A stretch of DNA of 64,000 bases from Alphaproteobacteria bacterium (GCA_005884685.1 VBAH01000054.1:143113-207112); one strand, 5' to 3'; shown: positions 53,907-62,168, numbered from the stretch's first letter. Numbers and translations: made by a program. The notes: generated by a model from the letters alone, not told the origin.

Positions 53907-54022
53907 ATCCCTCCCCTGAAAGGGGAGGGTCGCCGCCGAAGGCGGCGGGGTGGGGTCACCTTGAACGCAGCACCCCACCCGGCTTGCTGCGCTCGCCACC
54001 CTCCCCGCTCCGCGGGGAGGGA
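53907..54022. repeat. dispersed intergenic repeat, ATCCCTCCCC ends
   Basis: Begins ATCCCTCCCCTGAAAGGGGAGGG and ends CTCCCCGCTCCGCGGGGAGGGAT, with CACCCCACCC and GGGGTGGGGT inside; the whole folds as a long imperfect palindrome. It lies in the gap between the acyl-CoA dehydrogenase and the hydratase and its right end touches the dehydrogenase stop. It is related to 30255-30350 and 58307-58352. Confidence 0.7.
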
Positions 54023-55792
54023 TCAAGCCGCGCCGCGCAGCGCGGCGTCTGCAACTGAATCCGCACCTTCGGTGACCGTCATCTCCAATCCGCCCGCCTG
54101 CACGGCGATATTTTCGGCAAAGAACCGCGCGAGCGCGACACGGCCGCCGCCATTCGCGCCGCCGCCGCGGCTCTCCGCCAGCGCATCCTCGGCCAGCATG
54201 CAGCCCCCCGCGGCCGACGCGAACAGCCGCAGATACGGCGTTGCGCCAGACAGCGCAGCATCCGGCGACGCATCGAGTTTGCCGATGAGCCATGTGGTCG
54301 CGCGGTCGAGGCTCTCCACCGCATCGGCCAGCCGCGCGCCGGTCGCGCCGAAAGCCGGATCGTTGGTGGCCTTCACGGCGGCAACGGTACGGCGCAGCTC
54401 GTCGAGATAGCCGCGCACCACCGCCCCGCCCATCATCGGCAATTTGCGCATGACCAGATCGATCGCCTGGATGCCGTTGGTGCCTTCGTAGATCTGCGCG
54501 ATGCGCGCGTCGCGATAGTGTTGCGCGGCGCCGGTTTCCTCGATGAAGCCCATGCCGCCGTGCACCTGCACGCCGAGCGAGGCGACTTCCGTGCCGATGT
54601 CGGTGGAGAACGCCTTCGCGACCGGGGTCAGCAGCGAGGCGCGCTGGTCGCCGGCCTTGCGTGCGGCATCGTCCTTGCTTCGGTGCGCGCGATCGATCGC
54701 TGCGCCGGTCGCATAGCAGATCGCGCGGGCCGCGGCGGTGAGCGCGCGCATCGTGAGCAGCATGCGCCGCACGTCGGGATGCATGATGATCGGGGCCGAG
54801 GCGTTCGCGCCCGCGCGGCCCTGCTTGCGATCACTTGCGTAGGCCATCGCTTGCTGTGTCGCGCGCTCCGCGATGCCTACGCCCTGCAGGCCGACCGCGA
54901 GGCGCGCATTATTCATCATCGTGAACATGCAATTGAGCCCGCGGTTCTCCTCGCCGACCAGCCAGCCGGTCGCACCGCCGTTGTCGCCGTAGACCATCGT
55001 GCAGGTCGGCGAGCCGTGGATCCCGAGCTTGTGCTCGATCGAATGGCAGCGCGCATCGTTGCGTGCGCCGAGCATGCCGTCGTCGTTGACGAGGAACTTC
55101 GGCACCAGGAACAGCGAGATGCCCCTGGTGCCGGGCGGCGCATCGGGCAACCGTGCGAGCACGAAGTGAATGATGTTGTCGGTCAGGTCGTGCTCGCCGT
55201 AGGTGATGAAAATCTTCGAGCCGGTGATGCGGTAGCTGCCGTCAGGCGCGCGCTCGGCACGCGTGCGCAACGCGCCGACGTCCGACCCGGCCTGCGGCTC
55301 GGTCAATTGCATCGTGCCCATCCACTCGCCGGTCGTGAGCTTTTCGAGATATGTCCGTTTCAGCGCCTCGGTGCCGTGTCTGTCGAGCGCCTCGATCGCG
55401 CCCATCGTCAGCACCGGGCCGATGCCGAACGCCATCGAGGCGGAATTCCACATCTCGATGCACGCAGCGTTGAGTGCGTGCGGGAGTCCCTGCCCGCCCC
55501 ATTGCTCTGAGGCCGCGAGCCCGTTCCAGCCACCCTGCGCCCAGGCCGTGTAGGCCTCCCTCCAGCCGGGCGGCATGGTGATCGCGCCGTCCTTGAGCGG
55601 CGTGCCGAGCCTGTCGCCGACGGTGTTGAGCGGCGCGATCACCGTGGAGGCGAACTTGCCGGCCTCCTCCAGCACCGCATCGACGACGTCCTCGGAAAGA
55701 TCGCCGTAAAGCCCCTCGGCGAGCGCGTCTTTCAGCCCGGCAGAGTGCTTCAGGGTGAAGGCGATGTGTTCGACCGGGGCGCGGTAAGTCAT
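54023..55792 (-). CDS. acyl-CoA dehydrogenase (DmdC-like)
   Basis: A 589-residue flavoprotein that desaturates an acyl-CoA. FAD/substrate elements are MQLTEPQAGSDVGALRTRA, GSKIFITYGEHDLTDNIIH and GGMGFIEETGAAQHYRDARI, and the catalytic Glu lies in QIYEGTNGIQAIDLVMRK. The long C-terminal extension (about 460-589) is typical of 3-methylmercaptopropionyl-CoA dehydrogenase (DmdC) relatives and of related long-chain enzymes. I start it at ATG 55792. Electron transfer flavoprotein would be the acceptor. The DmdC role is only by resemblance. Confidence 0.9.
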   Translation of the reverse strand: MTYRAPVEHIAFTLKHSAGLKDALAEGLYGDLSEDVVDAVLEEAGKFASTVIAPLNTVGDRLGTPLKDGAITMPPGWREAYTAWAQGGWNGLAASEQWGGQGLPHALNAACIEMWNSASMAFGIGPVLTMGAIEALDRHGTEALKRTYLEKLTTGEWMGTMQLTEPQAGSDVGALRTRAERAPDGSYRITGSKIFITYGEHDLTDNIIHFVLARLPDAPPGTRGISLFLVPKFLVNDDGMLGARNDARCHSIEHKLGIHGSPTCTMVYGDNGGATGWLVGEENRGLNCMFTMMNNARLAVGLQGVGIAERATQQAMAYASDRKQGRAGANASAPIIMHPDVRRMLLTMRALTAAARAICYATGAAIDRAHRSKDDAARKAGDQRASLLTPVAKAFSTDIGTEVASLGVQVHGGMGFIEETGAAQHYRDARIAQIYEGTNGIQAIDLVMRKLPMMGGAVVRGYLDELRRTVAAVKATNDPAFGATGARLADAVESLDRATTWLIGKLDASPDAALSGATPYLRLFASAAGGCMLAEDALAESRGGGANGGGRVALARFFAENIAVQAGGLEMTVTEGADSVADAALRGAA

Positions 55793-55862
55793 TGATTTGT
55801 CTCTTGACGGGGCAAGGCGCGCCCCCAATGTAGCGACGCGCAACCGTTCCTGAAAGCCATTG

Positions 55863-56834
55863 ATGCCCGTCGACCTCACCACGCGCGTGCTGCCGGCCGA
55901 TCGCGACGCGATCGCGGCGGCGTCGCGTGTGCTTTGCGACGGCGGGCTGGTCGCGTTCCCGACTGAGACGGTCTACGGCCTCGGCGCCGACGCCACCAAC
56001 GGCGAGGCGGTCGCGCGGCTCTACGCGGCGAAAGGCCGCCCGCGCTTCAATCCGCTGATCGCGCATGTCGTGGATGCGCGGGCGGCGCGGCGGCTTGCGC
56101 AATTTTCCGGCGACGCAAAACGGCTTGCGGATGTGTTCTGGCCGGGGCCTCTGACACTGGTGCTGCCGAAGGCGCCGGGGTGTCCGGTTTCGGATCTGGC
56201 GACCGCCGGTCTCGACTCGATCGCGGTGCGCGTACCCGATCACCCGGTTGCGCGCGACATCCTCGCGGCATTCGGCAATCCGATCGTCGCGCCGTCCGCG
56301 AACCAGTCCGGCCATGTGTCGCCGACGACGGCGCAACACGTACTGGCCGATCTCGCAGGCCGCGTTGATCTGATTATCGACGGCGGCGCGACCGTCGTCG
56401 GGGTCGAGTCGACCATCGTGTCGTGCCTCGGTGAGGCGGCATTGCTGCGTCCCGGTGGTCTGCCGCGCGAAGCGATCGAACGTGTGCTCGGCCATGCGCT
56501 TGTGATGACGGACGCGTCGTCAGATGAGGCGCCACTCGCGCCCGGCATGCTCGCCTCGCATTATGCGCCAAAGACGCCGCTGCGCCTGAATGCGCGCGAC
56601 GTGAAGCCGGGGGAAGCCTTGCTTGCCTTCGGCGTCGGCGCGCCGAGCGCCGATCACGTCCTCAACCTGTCGCCCACGGGCGACCTCGTCGAGGCGGCCG
56701 CGAACCTGTTCTCGCACCTGCGCACGCTCGATGCCTCCGGCCCGCGCACCATCGCCGTGATGCCGATCCCGAACGAGGGCCTCGGCGAAGCCATCAACGA
56801 CCGCCTCGCGCGCGCCGCGGCGCCTCGACCCTGA
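55863..56834 (+). CDS. L-threonylcarbamoyladenylate synthase (Sua5 type)
   Basis: A 323-residue Sua5/YciO/YrdC protein that makes threonylcarbamoyl-AMP for the t6A tRNA modification. The YrdC domain (about 1-200) has VAFPTETVYGLGADATN, AAKGRPRFNPLIAHV, FWPGPLTLVL and SANQSGHVSPT. The C-terminal Sua5 domain (about 210-323) has PGMLASHYAPKTPLRL. The start is ATG 55863 directly after a TTG. It diverges from the acyl-CoA dehydrogenase, with 70 bases between, and is followed by an FAD-linked oxidoreductase 25 bases downstream. Confidence 0.94.
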   Translation: MPVDLTTRVLPADRDAIAAASRVLCDGGLVAFPTETVYGLGADATNGEAVARLYAAKGRPRFNPLIAHVVDARAARRLAQFSGDAKRLADVFWPGPLTLVLPKAPGCPVSDLATAGLDSIAVRVPDHPVARDILAAFGNPIVAPSANQSGHVSPTTAQHVLADLAGRVDLIIDGGATVVGVESTIVSCLGEAALLRPGGLPREAIERVLGHALVMTDASSDEAPLAPGMLASHYAPKTPLRLNARDVKPGEALLAFGVGAPSADHVLNLSPTGDLVEAAANLFSHLRTLDASGPRTIAVMPIPNEGLGEAINDRLARAAAPRP

Positions 56835-56859
56835 GCCACAGTCCGGTTAACTTGCGGTC

Positions 56860-58281
56860 ATGAACCCGCGCGTCAAACCCCCTCTCTCGCCAGACCTGTT
56901 GTCCCGCTTCGCGGCGATCGTCGGCGAGCGCTACGCCATCACCGATCCCGCAAGCCAAGAGCCCTATCTGCGCGAGATGCGCGACCTCTATCATGGGCAC
57001 ACCCCGATGGTGCTGCGGCCGGGCTCGGTCGCGGAAGTCGCGGCGATCCTCAAGCTCGCCAACGAGACGCGCACGCCGATCGTGCCGCAGGGCGGCAACA
57101 CCGGGCTGGTCGGCGGCCAGGTGCCGCATCACGGCGAGATCGTGCTGTCGCTCAACCGCATGGACAAGATCCGCGAGGTGGATGCGACCTCGAACACCAT
57201 TACGGCGGAAGCCGGCGTCTCGCTTGGGCGCGTGCGCGAAGCAGCGGCGAACGTCGACCGGCTCTATCCGCTGCTGCTGCCATCCGAGGGTACCTGCACG
57301 GTCGGCGGCAACCTCTCGACCAATGCGGGCGGGACCACCGCCGTGTCGTGGGGCGTCGCGCGCCAGCAGGCGCTTGGCCTTGAGGTCGTGCTCGCGGACG
57401 GGCGCGTGCTGAACAACCTGAACAAGCTGAAGAAGGACAACACCGGGTACGACCTGAAAAACCTCTTCATCGGTGCGGAGGGAACGCTCGGCGTGATCAC
57501 CGCCGCGACCTTGCGGATGATCGCGCGCCCGCGCTCGGTCGAGACCGCGTTCGTCGGTGTCGCCTCACCGGAAGCGGCGCTCGAACTGCTCGGCATCGCG
57601 AGCGAGCGCACGCCGGGCGTCACCTCGTTCGAGCTGATGGTGCGGCTCGGCATCGACGCGGTGCTGAAATACGATTCCGGCGCGCGCGACCCCTTGAGCG
57701 CGCCGTATCCCTGGTACGTGCTGATCGAGTTGTCCTCCCAGCAGCGCGAGGGCCTGCGCGACACGATGGAGGCGATCCTCGCCGACGGTGCCGAGCGCGG
57801 CATCGTGGTGGATGCGGCGATTGCCGAAAATCTGGATCAGACCAGGGCGTTCTGGCGCATCCGGGAAATGTTCGGCGAGGTGCAGCGTCAGGTCGGCGGC
57901 TCGATCAAGCACGACATCTCGGTGCCGGTCGCAAACGTTCCGGCGTTCATTCGCGAAGCAGACGCGGCCGTCGCAAAGCTCATTCCGGGCGCGCGTCCGC
58001 TGCCGTTCGGCCATCTCGGCGACGGCAACATTCATTACAATGTCGCGCAGCCGGTCGAGGCCGACAAGGCGGCATTCCTCGCGCGCTGGCACGACGTCAA
58101 CAAGGCCGTGTTCGACGTGGTGCTGAAATACGGCGGCTCGATCTCGGCCGAGCACGGCATCGGCGTCATGAAGCGCGACCTGTTGCCGACCATCAAGGAC
58201 CCGGTCGCGATGGAGCTGATGCGCGCGCTCAAGCGCACGCTCGATCCGAACGGGATCTTGAACCCCGGCAAGGTGCTTTGA
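56860..58281 (+). CDS. FAD-binding oxidoreductase (D-2-hydroxyacid dehydrogenase type)
   Basis: A 473-residue flavoprotein of the GlcD/D-2-hydroxyglutarate/D-lactate dehydrogenase family. FAD binding: PQGGNTGLVGGQVPHHGEIV, TVGGNLSTNAGGT and GAEGTLGVITAATLR. The C-terminal FAD-oxidase domain has PFGHLGDGNIHYNV (metal-binding His) and SISAEHGIGVMKRD. It should oxidise a D-2-hydroxy acid and pass electrons on to ETF or quinone; the particular acid is unclear. It follows Sua5 by 25 bases and is probably cotranscribed, a pairing also known in related genomes (inference). Confidence 0.92.
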   Translation: MNPRVKPPLSPDLLSRFAAIVGERYAITDPASQEPYLREMRDLYHGHTPMVLRPGSVAEVAAILKLANETRTPIVPQGGNTGLVGGQVPHHGEIVLSLNRMDKIREVDATSNTITAEAGVSLGRVREAAANVDRLYPLLLPSEGTCTVGGNLSTNAGGTTAVSWGVARQQALGLEVVLADGRVLNNLNKLKKDNTGYDLKNLFIGAEGTLGVITAATLRMIARPRSVETAFVGVASPEAALELLGIASERTPGVTSFELMVRLGIDAVLKYDSGARDPLSAPYPWYVLIELSSQQREGLRDTMEAILADGAERGIVVDAAIAENLDQTRAFWRIREMFGEVQRQVGGSIKHDISVPVANVPAFIREADAAVAKLIPGARPLPFGHLGDGNIHYNVAQPVEADKAAFLARWHDVNKAVFDVVLKYGGSISAEHGIGVMKRDLLPTIKDPVAMELMRALKRTLDPNGILNPGKVL

Positions 58282-58288
58282 CTTCGGC

Positions 58289-58622
58289 CCTCATCCTGAG
58301 GAGCGCCCCCTCCCTTATCCCTCCCCCGCCTGCGGGGGAGGGTAGGGTGGGGGCCGTCTCGAAGGATGGCGGCAAGCTGCGAGCTTCGGGCATCCTTCGA
58401 GACGGCGGCTTCGCCGCCTCCTCAGAGTCTGACTCAAAATGCGCCGAGCAGAATCAAAGAGTTCAGAGTTCGCTTCGCGGAGGTATCAGATTCCTCCACA
58501 CTGCAAAGCGCCGCTACGAATAGCTTCTTTGCGTCAGCGATCTGTTGTTTCTCCTTGCTAACGCTCGGTGCAACTCGTTGAAATGACTCAGTTTCATTTT
58601 CGGTCAGGCTCTCAGGATGAGG
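58289..58622. repeat. CCTCATCCTGAG repeat, copy 1, interrupted twice
   Basis: The left end CCTCATCCTGAG (58289-58300) and the right end, split as CCTCCTCAG (58417-58425) and GATGAGG (58616-58622), frame GTCTCGAAGGATGG and CATCCTTCGAGAC as an inner palindrome, as in the intact copy at 61011-61155. A CCTCCCCC-type repeat of about 48 bases (near 58306-58354) lies inside the left arm, and a 185-bp element (58426-58610) inside the right arm. With them removed the repeat would be about 100 bases. Confidence 0.75.
58426..58610. mobile_element. 185-bp MITE-like element with 16-bp inverted ends and a 5-bp target duplication
   Basis: The left end AGTCTGACTCAAAATG (58426-58441) and the complement of the right end AGCCTGACCGAAAATG (58595-58610) match at 13 of 16 bases. 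The element is flanked by CTCAG on both sides (58421-58425 and 58611-58615). Removing the element and one CTCAG restores GCCTCCTCAGGATGAGG, exactly the right end of the intact repeat at 61011-61155, so insertion into that repeat is certain in outline. It is more AT-rich than its surroundings and carries an open frame on the minus strand but no transposase. The parent element family is not identified. Confidence 0.8.
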
Positions 58623-58631
58623 ATTGAGAAA

Positions 58632-59069
58632 ATGGCGAGCCTTTCCATCTCCCCCATCACCGACGCCGATGTCGATGCCGTCATCGGGTTGTGGCAGCGC
58701 TGCGGGCTGACGCGGCCCTGGAACGACCCGTTGGGCGACATTGCCTTCGCCCGGCGCGGCGCGAATGCAACGATTCTCGTCGGCCGCGCCGACGGCGCGA
58801 TCGTTGCCTCGGCGATGGTCGGCCACGATGGCCACCGCGGCTGGGTTTATTATGTCGCGGTGGACCTGGAGCAGCAGAGACAGGATTTCGGCCGCGCCAT
58901 CATGGCAGCCGCGGAGGACTGGCTGCGCGCGCAGGACGTCGCCAAGGTCCAACTGATGGTGCGGCCGGACAACACAAGCGTGCGCGCCTTCTACGACAGG
59001 CTCGGATATGAGACGCAGGAGCGTGTCATCTACGCGAAGTGGCTCGATGGGCGGGAAATGACTCCGTAG
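58632..59069 (+). CDS. ypeA: YpeA-like GNAT acetyltransferase
   Basis: A 145-residue GNAT closely resembling YpeA: ISPITDADVDAVIGLWQRCG, LTRPWNDPLGDIAFA, MVGHDGHRGWVYYVAVDLEQ and VRPDNTSVRAFYDRLGYE (cited in parts). The motif A loop reads QRQDFGRAIM in place of the typical Q-x-x-G-x-G, so acetyl-CoA binding could be weakened. I start it at ATG 58632, whose GAGGATTGAG upstream is partly made by the right end of the interrupted repeat; ATG 58617 is an alternative. Substrate unknown. Confidence 0.88.
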   Translation: MASLSISPITDADVDAVIGLWQRCGLTRPWNDPLGDIAFARRGANATILVGRADGAIVASAMVGHDGHRGWVYYVAVDLEQQRQDFGRAIMAAAEDWLRAQDVAKVQLMVRPDNTSVRAFYDRLGYETQERVIYAKWLDGREMTP

Positions 59070-59103
59070 GGAGAGCGGTACGAAAAGTCGGTTCGTTCGG
59101 AAA

Positions 59104-59340
59104 TTACCGAAGTCTGGTCACTAGAACTAGCGCAGCGACACACAGAGACCCAATCGCAAGCAATCCTTCGCCCCAAATGACGACAATGAGGCGCAATTGA
59201 TCCCGATCGAGTGATTGTAGCCAAATCAACGCTGGCAAAATCACCAAGTCGTTTGCGAGGAGGGCAGATACACCGCTTGTGATGCAGGATGCTGCAACAA
59301 CCGCCAGCAGAGTTTCGCCTGAAAGTTTCAATGAAGCCAC
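59104..59340 (-). CDS. small membrane protein, 78 residues
   Basis: Starts at GTG 59340 (MASLKLSGETLLAVVAASC). Two hydrophobic stretches (about 10-35, VVAASCITSGVSALLA, and about 50-75, LIVVIWGEGLLAIGSLCVAALVLV) are separated by LQSLDRDQL, giving a hairpin in the membrane. It overlaps the previous small gene on the same strand by 13 bases. The region has distinctly lower GC than its neighbours. I recognise no family. Confidence 0.5.
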   Translation of the reverse strand: MASLKLSGETLLAVVAASCITSGVSALLANDLVILPALIWLQSLDRDQLRLIVVIWGEGLLAIGSLCVAALVLVTRLR

Positions 59341-59507
59341 GGTTTGATACCGACTTGGACGTGGACCGCAATGTCAATCACGAACCACACAAAGGATACG
59401 GCAGACAGTAGTCCGCAACAGATCGCGAGGAACGCGCTGTCTCGAAGGATCGTCGCAAGCCACGCAAAAAAAGCAGACAACCCGCCCTTGATAACCTGAA
59501 CTAGCAT
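59328..59507 (-). CDS. very small membrane protein, 59 residues
   Basis: From ATG 59507 to TGA 59328-59330: MLVQVIKGGLSAFFAWL, then a second hydrophobic part AFLAICCGLLSAVSFVWFV and a tail ending VGIKPWLH. It has one or two membrane helices and two adjacent cysteines. It is followed by the 78-residue membrane protein, which it overlaps by 13 bases, so they may be translated together. No Shine-Dalgarno sequence is strong. Lower GC suggests acquired DNA; a toxin/holin-like or peptide role is only one possibility. Confidence 0.5.
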   Translation of the reverse strand: MLVQVIKGGLSAFFAWLATILRDSAFLAICCGLLSAVSFVWFVIDIAVHVQVGIKPWLH

Positions 59508-59634
59508 GTGACTGCTCTTTGCAGATTTCGCACACCTCAGATCATAGTGAAGTGTTAGTGCATTTGCAATTTCAAGCTGTGCTAGTTTTTGTTGCTGTCA
59601 TATGCATCGGGGACTGCGTGCGTGCCCCTACCAT

Positions 59635-60390
59635 TCAAAACAAGCTCGCCTGCCCGTCGTCTTTCGTTTCTTTTTCCTTCTTCACGCGCTTGGGCGCGGG
59701 CGCAGGCACCGCCTGCGCGATCTCCGGCTCTGTCAGCGGCTCGATCAGCGCCGGCGTATCATTCGCCGTGCGATTGACCGCGCTCGACACCTCGTAAGCC
59801 TCGATCAGCGCGTCCTTCGCCGGCTGGATCCCGGCAGTAGCCATCTCGGCGTCAACCTTCGGATCGAGCCAGAAATCGAACGCTTCCGGCGGCACGATCA
59901 CCGGCATGCGGTCGTGGATGTGAGCGATCGAGCGGCTCGCCGCGGTGGTGACGATCGCGGCAGTTTCCATCTCCTCGCCGTTCGGGCCCATCCAGCTTTC
60001 CCACAGACCCGCGAACGCCATCGGCTGACCGGATTTCAGCCGCACGAAATACGGCCGCTTTCTCTCCCCCTCGCGTTTCCATTCGTAAAATCCATCTGCG
60101 GGGAACAGGCAGCGCCGGTACTTCATGGCGTTGCGGAAGGCGGGCTTGTCGAGCACGGATTCGCCACGCGCATTGATCACCAGCGAAAACCCGCGCGGGT
60201 CCTTCACCCAGGCGGGGATCAGTCCCCAGCGCACCAGCGCGAGCTGGCGCTTCCCCTCGACCATGCGCACGATCGGAACGGGCTGCGTCGGCGCAACATT
60301 GTAGCGCGGCGGGAAATTCGGCTGTTCCAGGTAGCCGAACAACTGCCGGATCGCCTCCGGAGCGGTGGTAATTGCGTATCGTCCGCACAT
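59635..60390 (-). CDS. SOS response-associated peptidase (SRAP/YedK/HMCES-type abasic-site shield)
   Basis: A 251-residue SRAP protein that cross-links to abasic sites in single-stranded DNA through its N-terminal Cys. The start MCGRYAITT exposes Cys2; NVAPTQPVPIV, LPRWGLIPAW here as VRWGLIPAWVKDP, INARGES, FPADGFYEWK (active Glu) and HDRMPVIV (His) complete the site. The last 50 residues (PAPAPKRVKKEKETKDDGQ) are a charged tail. The ATG is 60390. It may act in the same repair context as ku-ligD, but it stands alone here and I see no LexA box in front of it. Confidence 0.93.
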   Translation of the reverse strand: MCGRYAITTAPEAIRQLFGYLEQPNFPPRYNVAPTQPVPIVRMVEGKRQLALVRWGLIPAWVKDPRGFSLVINARGESVLDKPAFRNAMKYRRCLFPADGFYEWKREGERKRPYFVRLKSGQPMAFAGLWESWMGPNGEEMETAAIVTTAASRSIAHIHDRMPVIVPPEAFDFWLDPKVDAEMATAGIQPAKDALIEAYEVSSAVNRTANDTPALIEPLTEPEIAQAVPAPAPKRVKKEKETKDDGQASLF

Positions 60391-60479
60391 GGGCTCGCGC
60401 TGCCGCCTTGATTCTTAATGCGGATTTAACCATGGCAGGCAAGACTGCCTAGACCCGAAGAGGCTTGTCCGCCGGCCCG

Positions 60480-61004
60480 ATGACCGCGTCCGCTTCCCCG
60501 CTCGCCGAGAATAGCTCGCCCACGGCGATCGATTCCGCGCGGCTGAAGGCCGCCAACATCAATCCCAAGACCGGGCTCGCGACCGACTACCTCAATCATT
60601 TCAACGAAGCGATCATGCTGCTCGATCTGCTGCCGACAACGCCCGAATGCATTGTCGAACTGATCGGATGGGAGCCGCTGAGCTACGAAGAGCACTTCGC
60701 GGCTTCGCACTTCAAGGATCGCGGGTTGGCGATCGCCGCTTACGCGGCGGCCGAGCCGACCGCGCGCGCGCGTCTGGACGAGCTCGCCGACACCATGAAT
60801 GCGCTCCTGGTTGCGACCTGTGAAGCGTTCCAGCGCCGTTCATCGCTCGAGGCAGCGAATGCGCTTGCCGCGGAGACCGCGGCGCGCCTGAAGCCGCTGG
60901 TCGCGCGGGCCGGCGCGGTGATCAATGGCTACGATGTCGAACACGCGGAAGACATGACAACGGGCGAGCAGCAGGCCACCGTCGACGCGCTGTTCGAGAC
61001 GTGA
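60480..61004 (+). CDS. conserved hypothetical protein
   Basis: A 174-residue soluble, mostly helical protein of the kind found across Bradyrhizobium relatives. It begins MTASASPLAENSSP, then PKTGLATDYLNHFNEAIMLLDLLP, IVELIGWEPLSYEEHFAASHF, and a helical C-terminal half with NALLVATCEAFQ. No catalytic motif or signal peptide is seen. The ATG is 60480; TTG 60465 is a poorer choice. It is divergent from the SRAP gene with 89 bases between. Function unknown. Confidence 0.7.
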   Translation: MTASASPLAENSSPTAIDSARLKAANINPKTGLATDYLNHFNEAIMLLDLLPTTPECIVELIGWEPLSYEEHFAASHFKDRGLAIAAYAAAEPTARARLDELADTMNALLVATCEAFQRRSSLEAANALAAETAARLKPLVARAGAVINGYDVEHAEDMTTGEQQATVDALFET

Positions 61005-61010
61005 TCTCGG

Positions 61011-61155
61011 ACCTCATCCTGAGAAGCGCACGCAGTGCGCGTCTCGAAGGATGGCCCACGGTCCAGAGTATGCCGCCATCCTTCGAGACGGCCGCGGAGC
61101 CTGTCATCGGGCCGCGCTTTGCGCGGACCCGTTGGCGGCCTCCTCAGGATGAGGT
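61011..61155. repeat. CCTCATCCTGAG repeat, intact copy 2
   Basis: ACCTCATCCTGAG at the left and CTCAGGATGAGGT at the right are perfectly inverted. Inside are GTCTCGAAGGATGG and CCATCCTTCGAGAC, again inverted, and two GC-rich hairpins. It lies between two plus-strand genes and serves as the reference for the interrupted copy at 58289-58622. Confidence 0.8.
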
Positions 61156-61176
61156 GCGGTGTTAAGGTAACCCCCA

Positions 61177-61620
61177 ATGACCGACCCCCGCACCTATCCC
61201 GACCGGCCGTATCTGGCGGTCTCGGCGGCCATCATCCGCGACGGACGTGTGCTGGTGGCGCGCCGTGCGAAGGGCGCGAGCACGGGACTCTATACCCTGC
61301 CCGGCGGCGTGGTGGAGGCCGGAGAAACGCTGCATCAGGCGGTCGTGCGCGAGATCGCCGAGGAAACCGGCATCACGATCGAGCCCGTCGCGCTCGCGGG
61401 TCAACGCGAGTTCATCACGCGCGACGACGCCGGCAAGGTGTCGCGACATTTCGTGATTTTGTGCTTTGCGGCCCGCTGGCTCGCCGGTGAAGGAACTCCG
61501 CAGATCGAGGAACTGTCCGAGCTGCGCTGGCTGCGTCCGGGGGAGCTCGCCTCGCTGAAGACCACCGAAGGCCTCGCCGAGATCGTCGCGGCCGCGTTCG
61601 AGCGAATGGAAGGGATTTGA
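61177..61620 (+). CDS. NUDIX hydrolase
   Basis: A 147-residue NUDIX enzyme. The Nudix box is complete: GGVVEAGETLHQAVVREIAEETGI (about residues 45-68, G-x5-E-x7-RE-x2-EE-x-G), binding Mg2+ and the diphosphate. LAVSAAIIRDGRVLVARRA is the usual strand pair. It resembles ADP-ribose pyrophosphatase/MutT-like small NUDIX proteins. ATG 61177 lies 21 bases after the repeat. The substrate (oxidised nucleotides, ADP-ribose or dinucleotide polyphosphates) is unknown. Confidence 0.92.
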   Translation: MTDPRTYPDRPYLAVSAAIIRDGRVLVARRAKGASTGLYTLPGGVVEAGETLHQAVVREIAEETGITIEPVALAGQREFITRDDAGKVSRHFVILCFAARWLAGEGTPQIEELSELRWLRPGELASLKTTEGLAEIVAAAFERMEGI

Positions 61621-61621
61621 T

Positions 61622-61744
61622 TGTCATCCCGGCCAGGCAGCGCAACGCGCTGCGCGAGCCGGGCCCCATAACCACGGGCCGGCGAAAAATCGAAAGTCTC
61701 GGGGTTATGCATCGCGGCTCTTGCTACCCTCGGCCGGAGTGACA
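61622..61744. repeat. dispersed intergenic repeat, TGTCATCCCGGCC ends
   Basis: The left TGTCATCCCGGCC and right GGCCGGAGTGACA ends are nearly perfect inverted repeats, with GCGCAACGCGCTGCGC and CCCGGGCCCC-like hairpins inside. It follows the NUDIX stop directly and precedes the promoter of the TIGR02301 gene. Confidence 0.6.
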
Positions 61745-61790
61745 TCCGTGTAGCCTTGCCCTCGCCGCAAGCGGCGGGCATACGCGTTTC

Positions 61791-62168
61791 ATGCCGCGAC
61801 TTTTCGCCATCCTGCTGCTCATCCTTTCCGCCGCCCCCGTCCATGCACAGGCGACGCAAGGCGGGCGCGCGCCGTACGAAAGCGACCTGCAGCGCCTCTC
61901 CGAAATCCTCGGCGCACTTCACTACCTGCGCGACCTTTGCGGCGCGCGCGAGGGCCAGACCTGGCGCAACGAAATGCAGGCGCTGATCGATGCCGAGGCG
62001 CCGAGCGGCGAGCGGCGCGAGCGGCTCGTTGCGGCTTTCAACCGCGGCTACCGCGGCTTCCAGCAGACCTATCGCACCTGCACGCCCGCAGCCGACTACG
62101 CCATCCGGCGCTATCTGGAAGAGGGCTCGAAAATCGCGCGCGACATCACGGCGCGTTACGCGAATTAA
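61791..62168 (+). CDS. TIGR02301-family secreted protein
   Basis: A 125-residue protein with a signal peptide (LFAILLLILSAAPVHAQ, cleavage near 20) and a helical mature domain: ESDLQRLSEILGALHYLRDLC, GQTWRNEMQALIDAE, RGYRGFQQTYRTCTPAAD. Two cysteines probably form a disulfide. This is the TIGR02301 family, restricted to Alphaproteobacteria and of unknown function. Periplasmic. ATG 61791; no operon partner. Confidence 0.88.
   Translation: MPRLFAILLLILSAAPVHAQATQGGRAPYESDLQRLSEILGALHYLRDLCGAREGQTWRNEMQALIDAEAPSGERRERLVAAFNRGYRGFQQTYRTCTPAADYAIRRYLEEGSKIARDITARYAN

Noticed and set aside
58434..58610. Open frame across the MITE-like element on the minus strand
   Set aside because: It has no start codon of usual type inside the element, and its length simply equals the element. 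I treat it as part of the mobile element rather than a gene.
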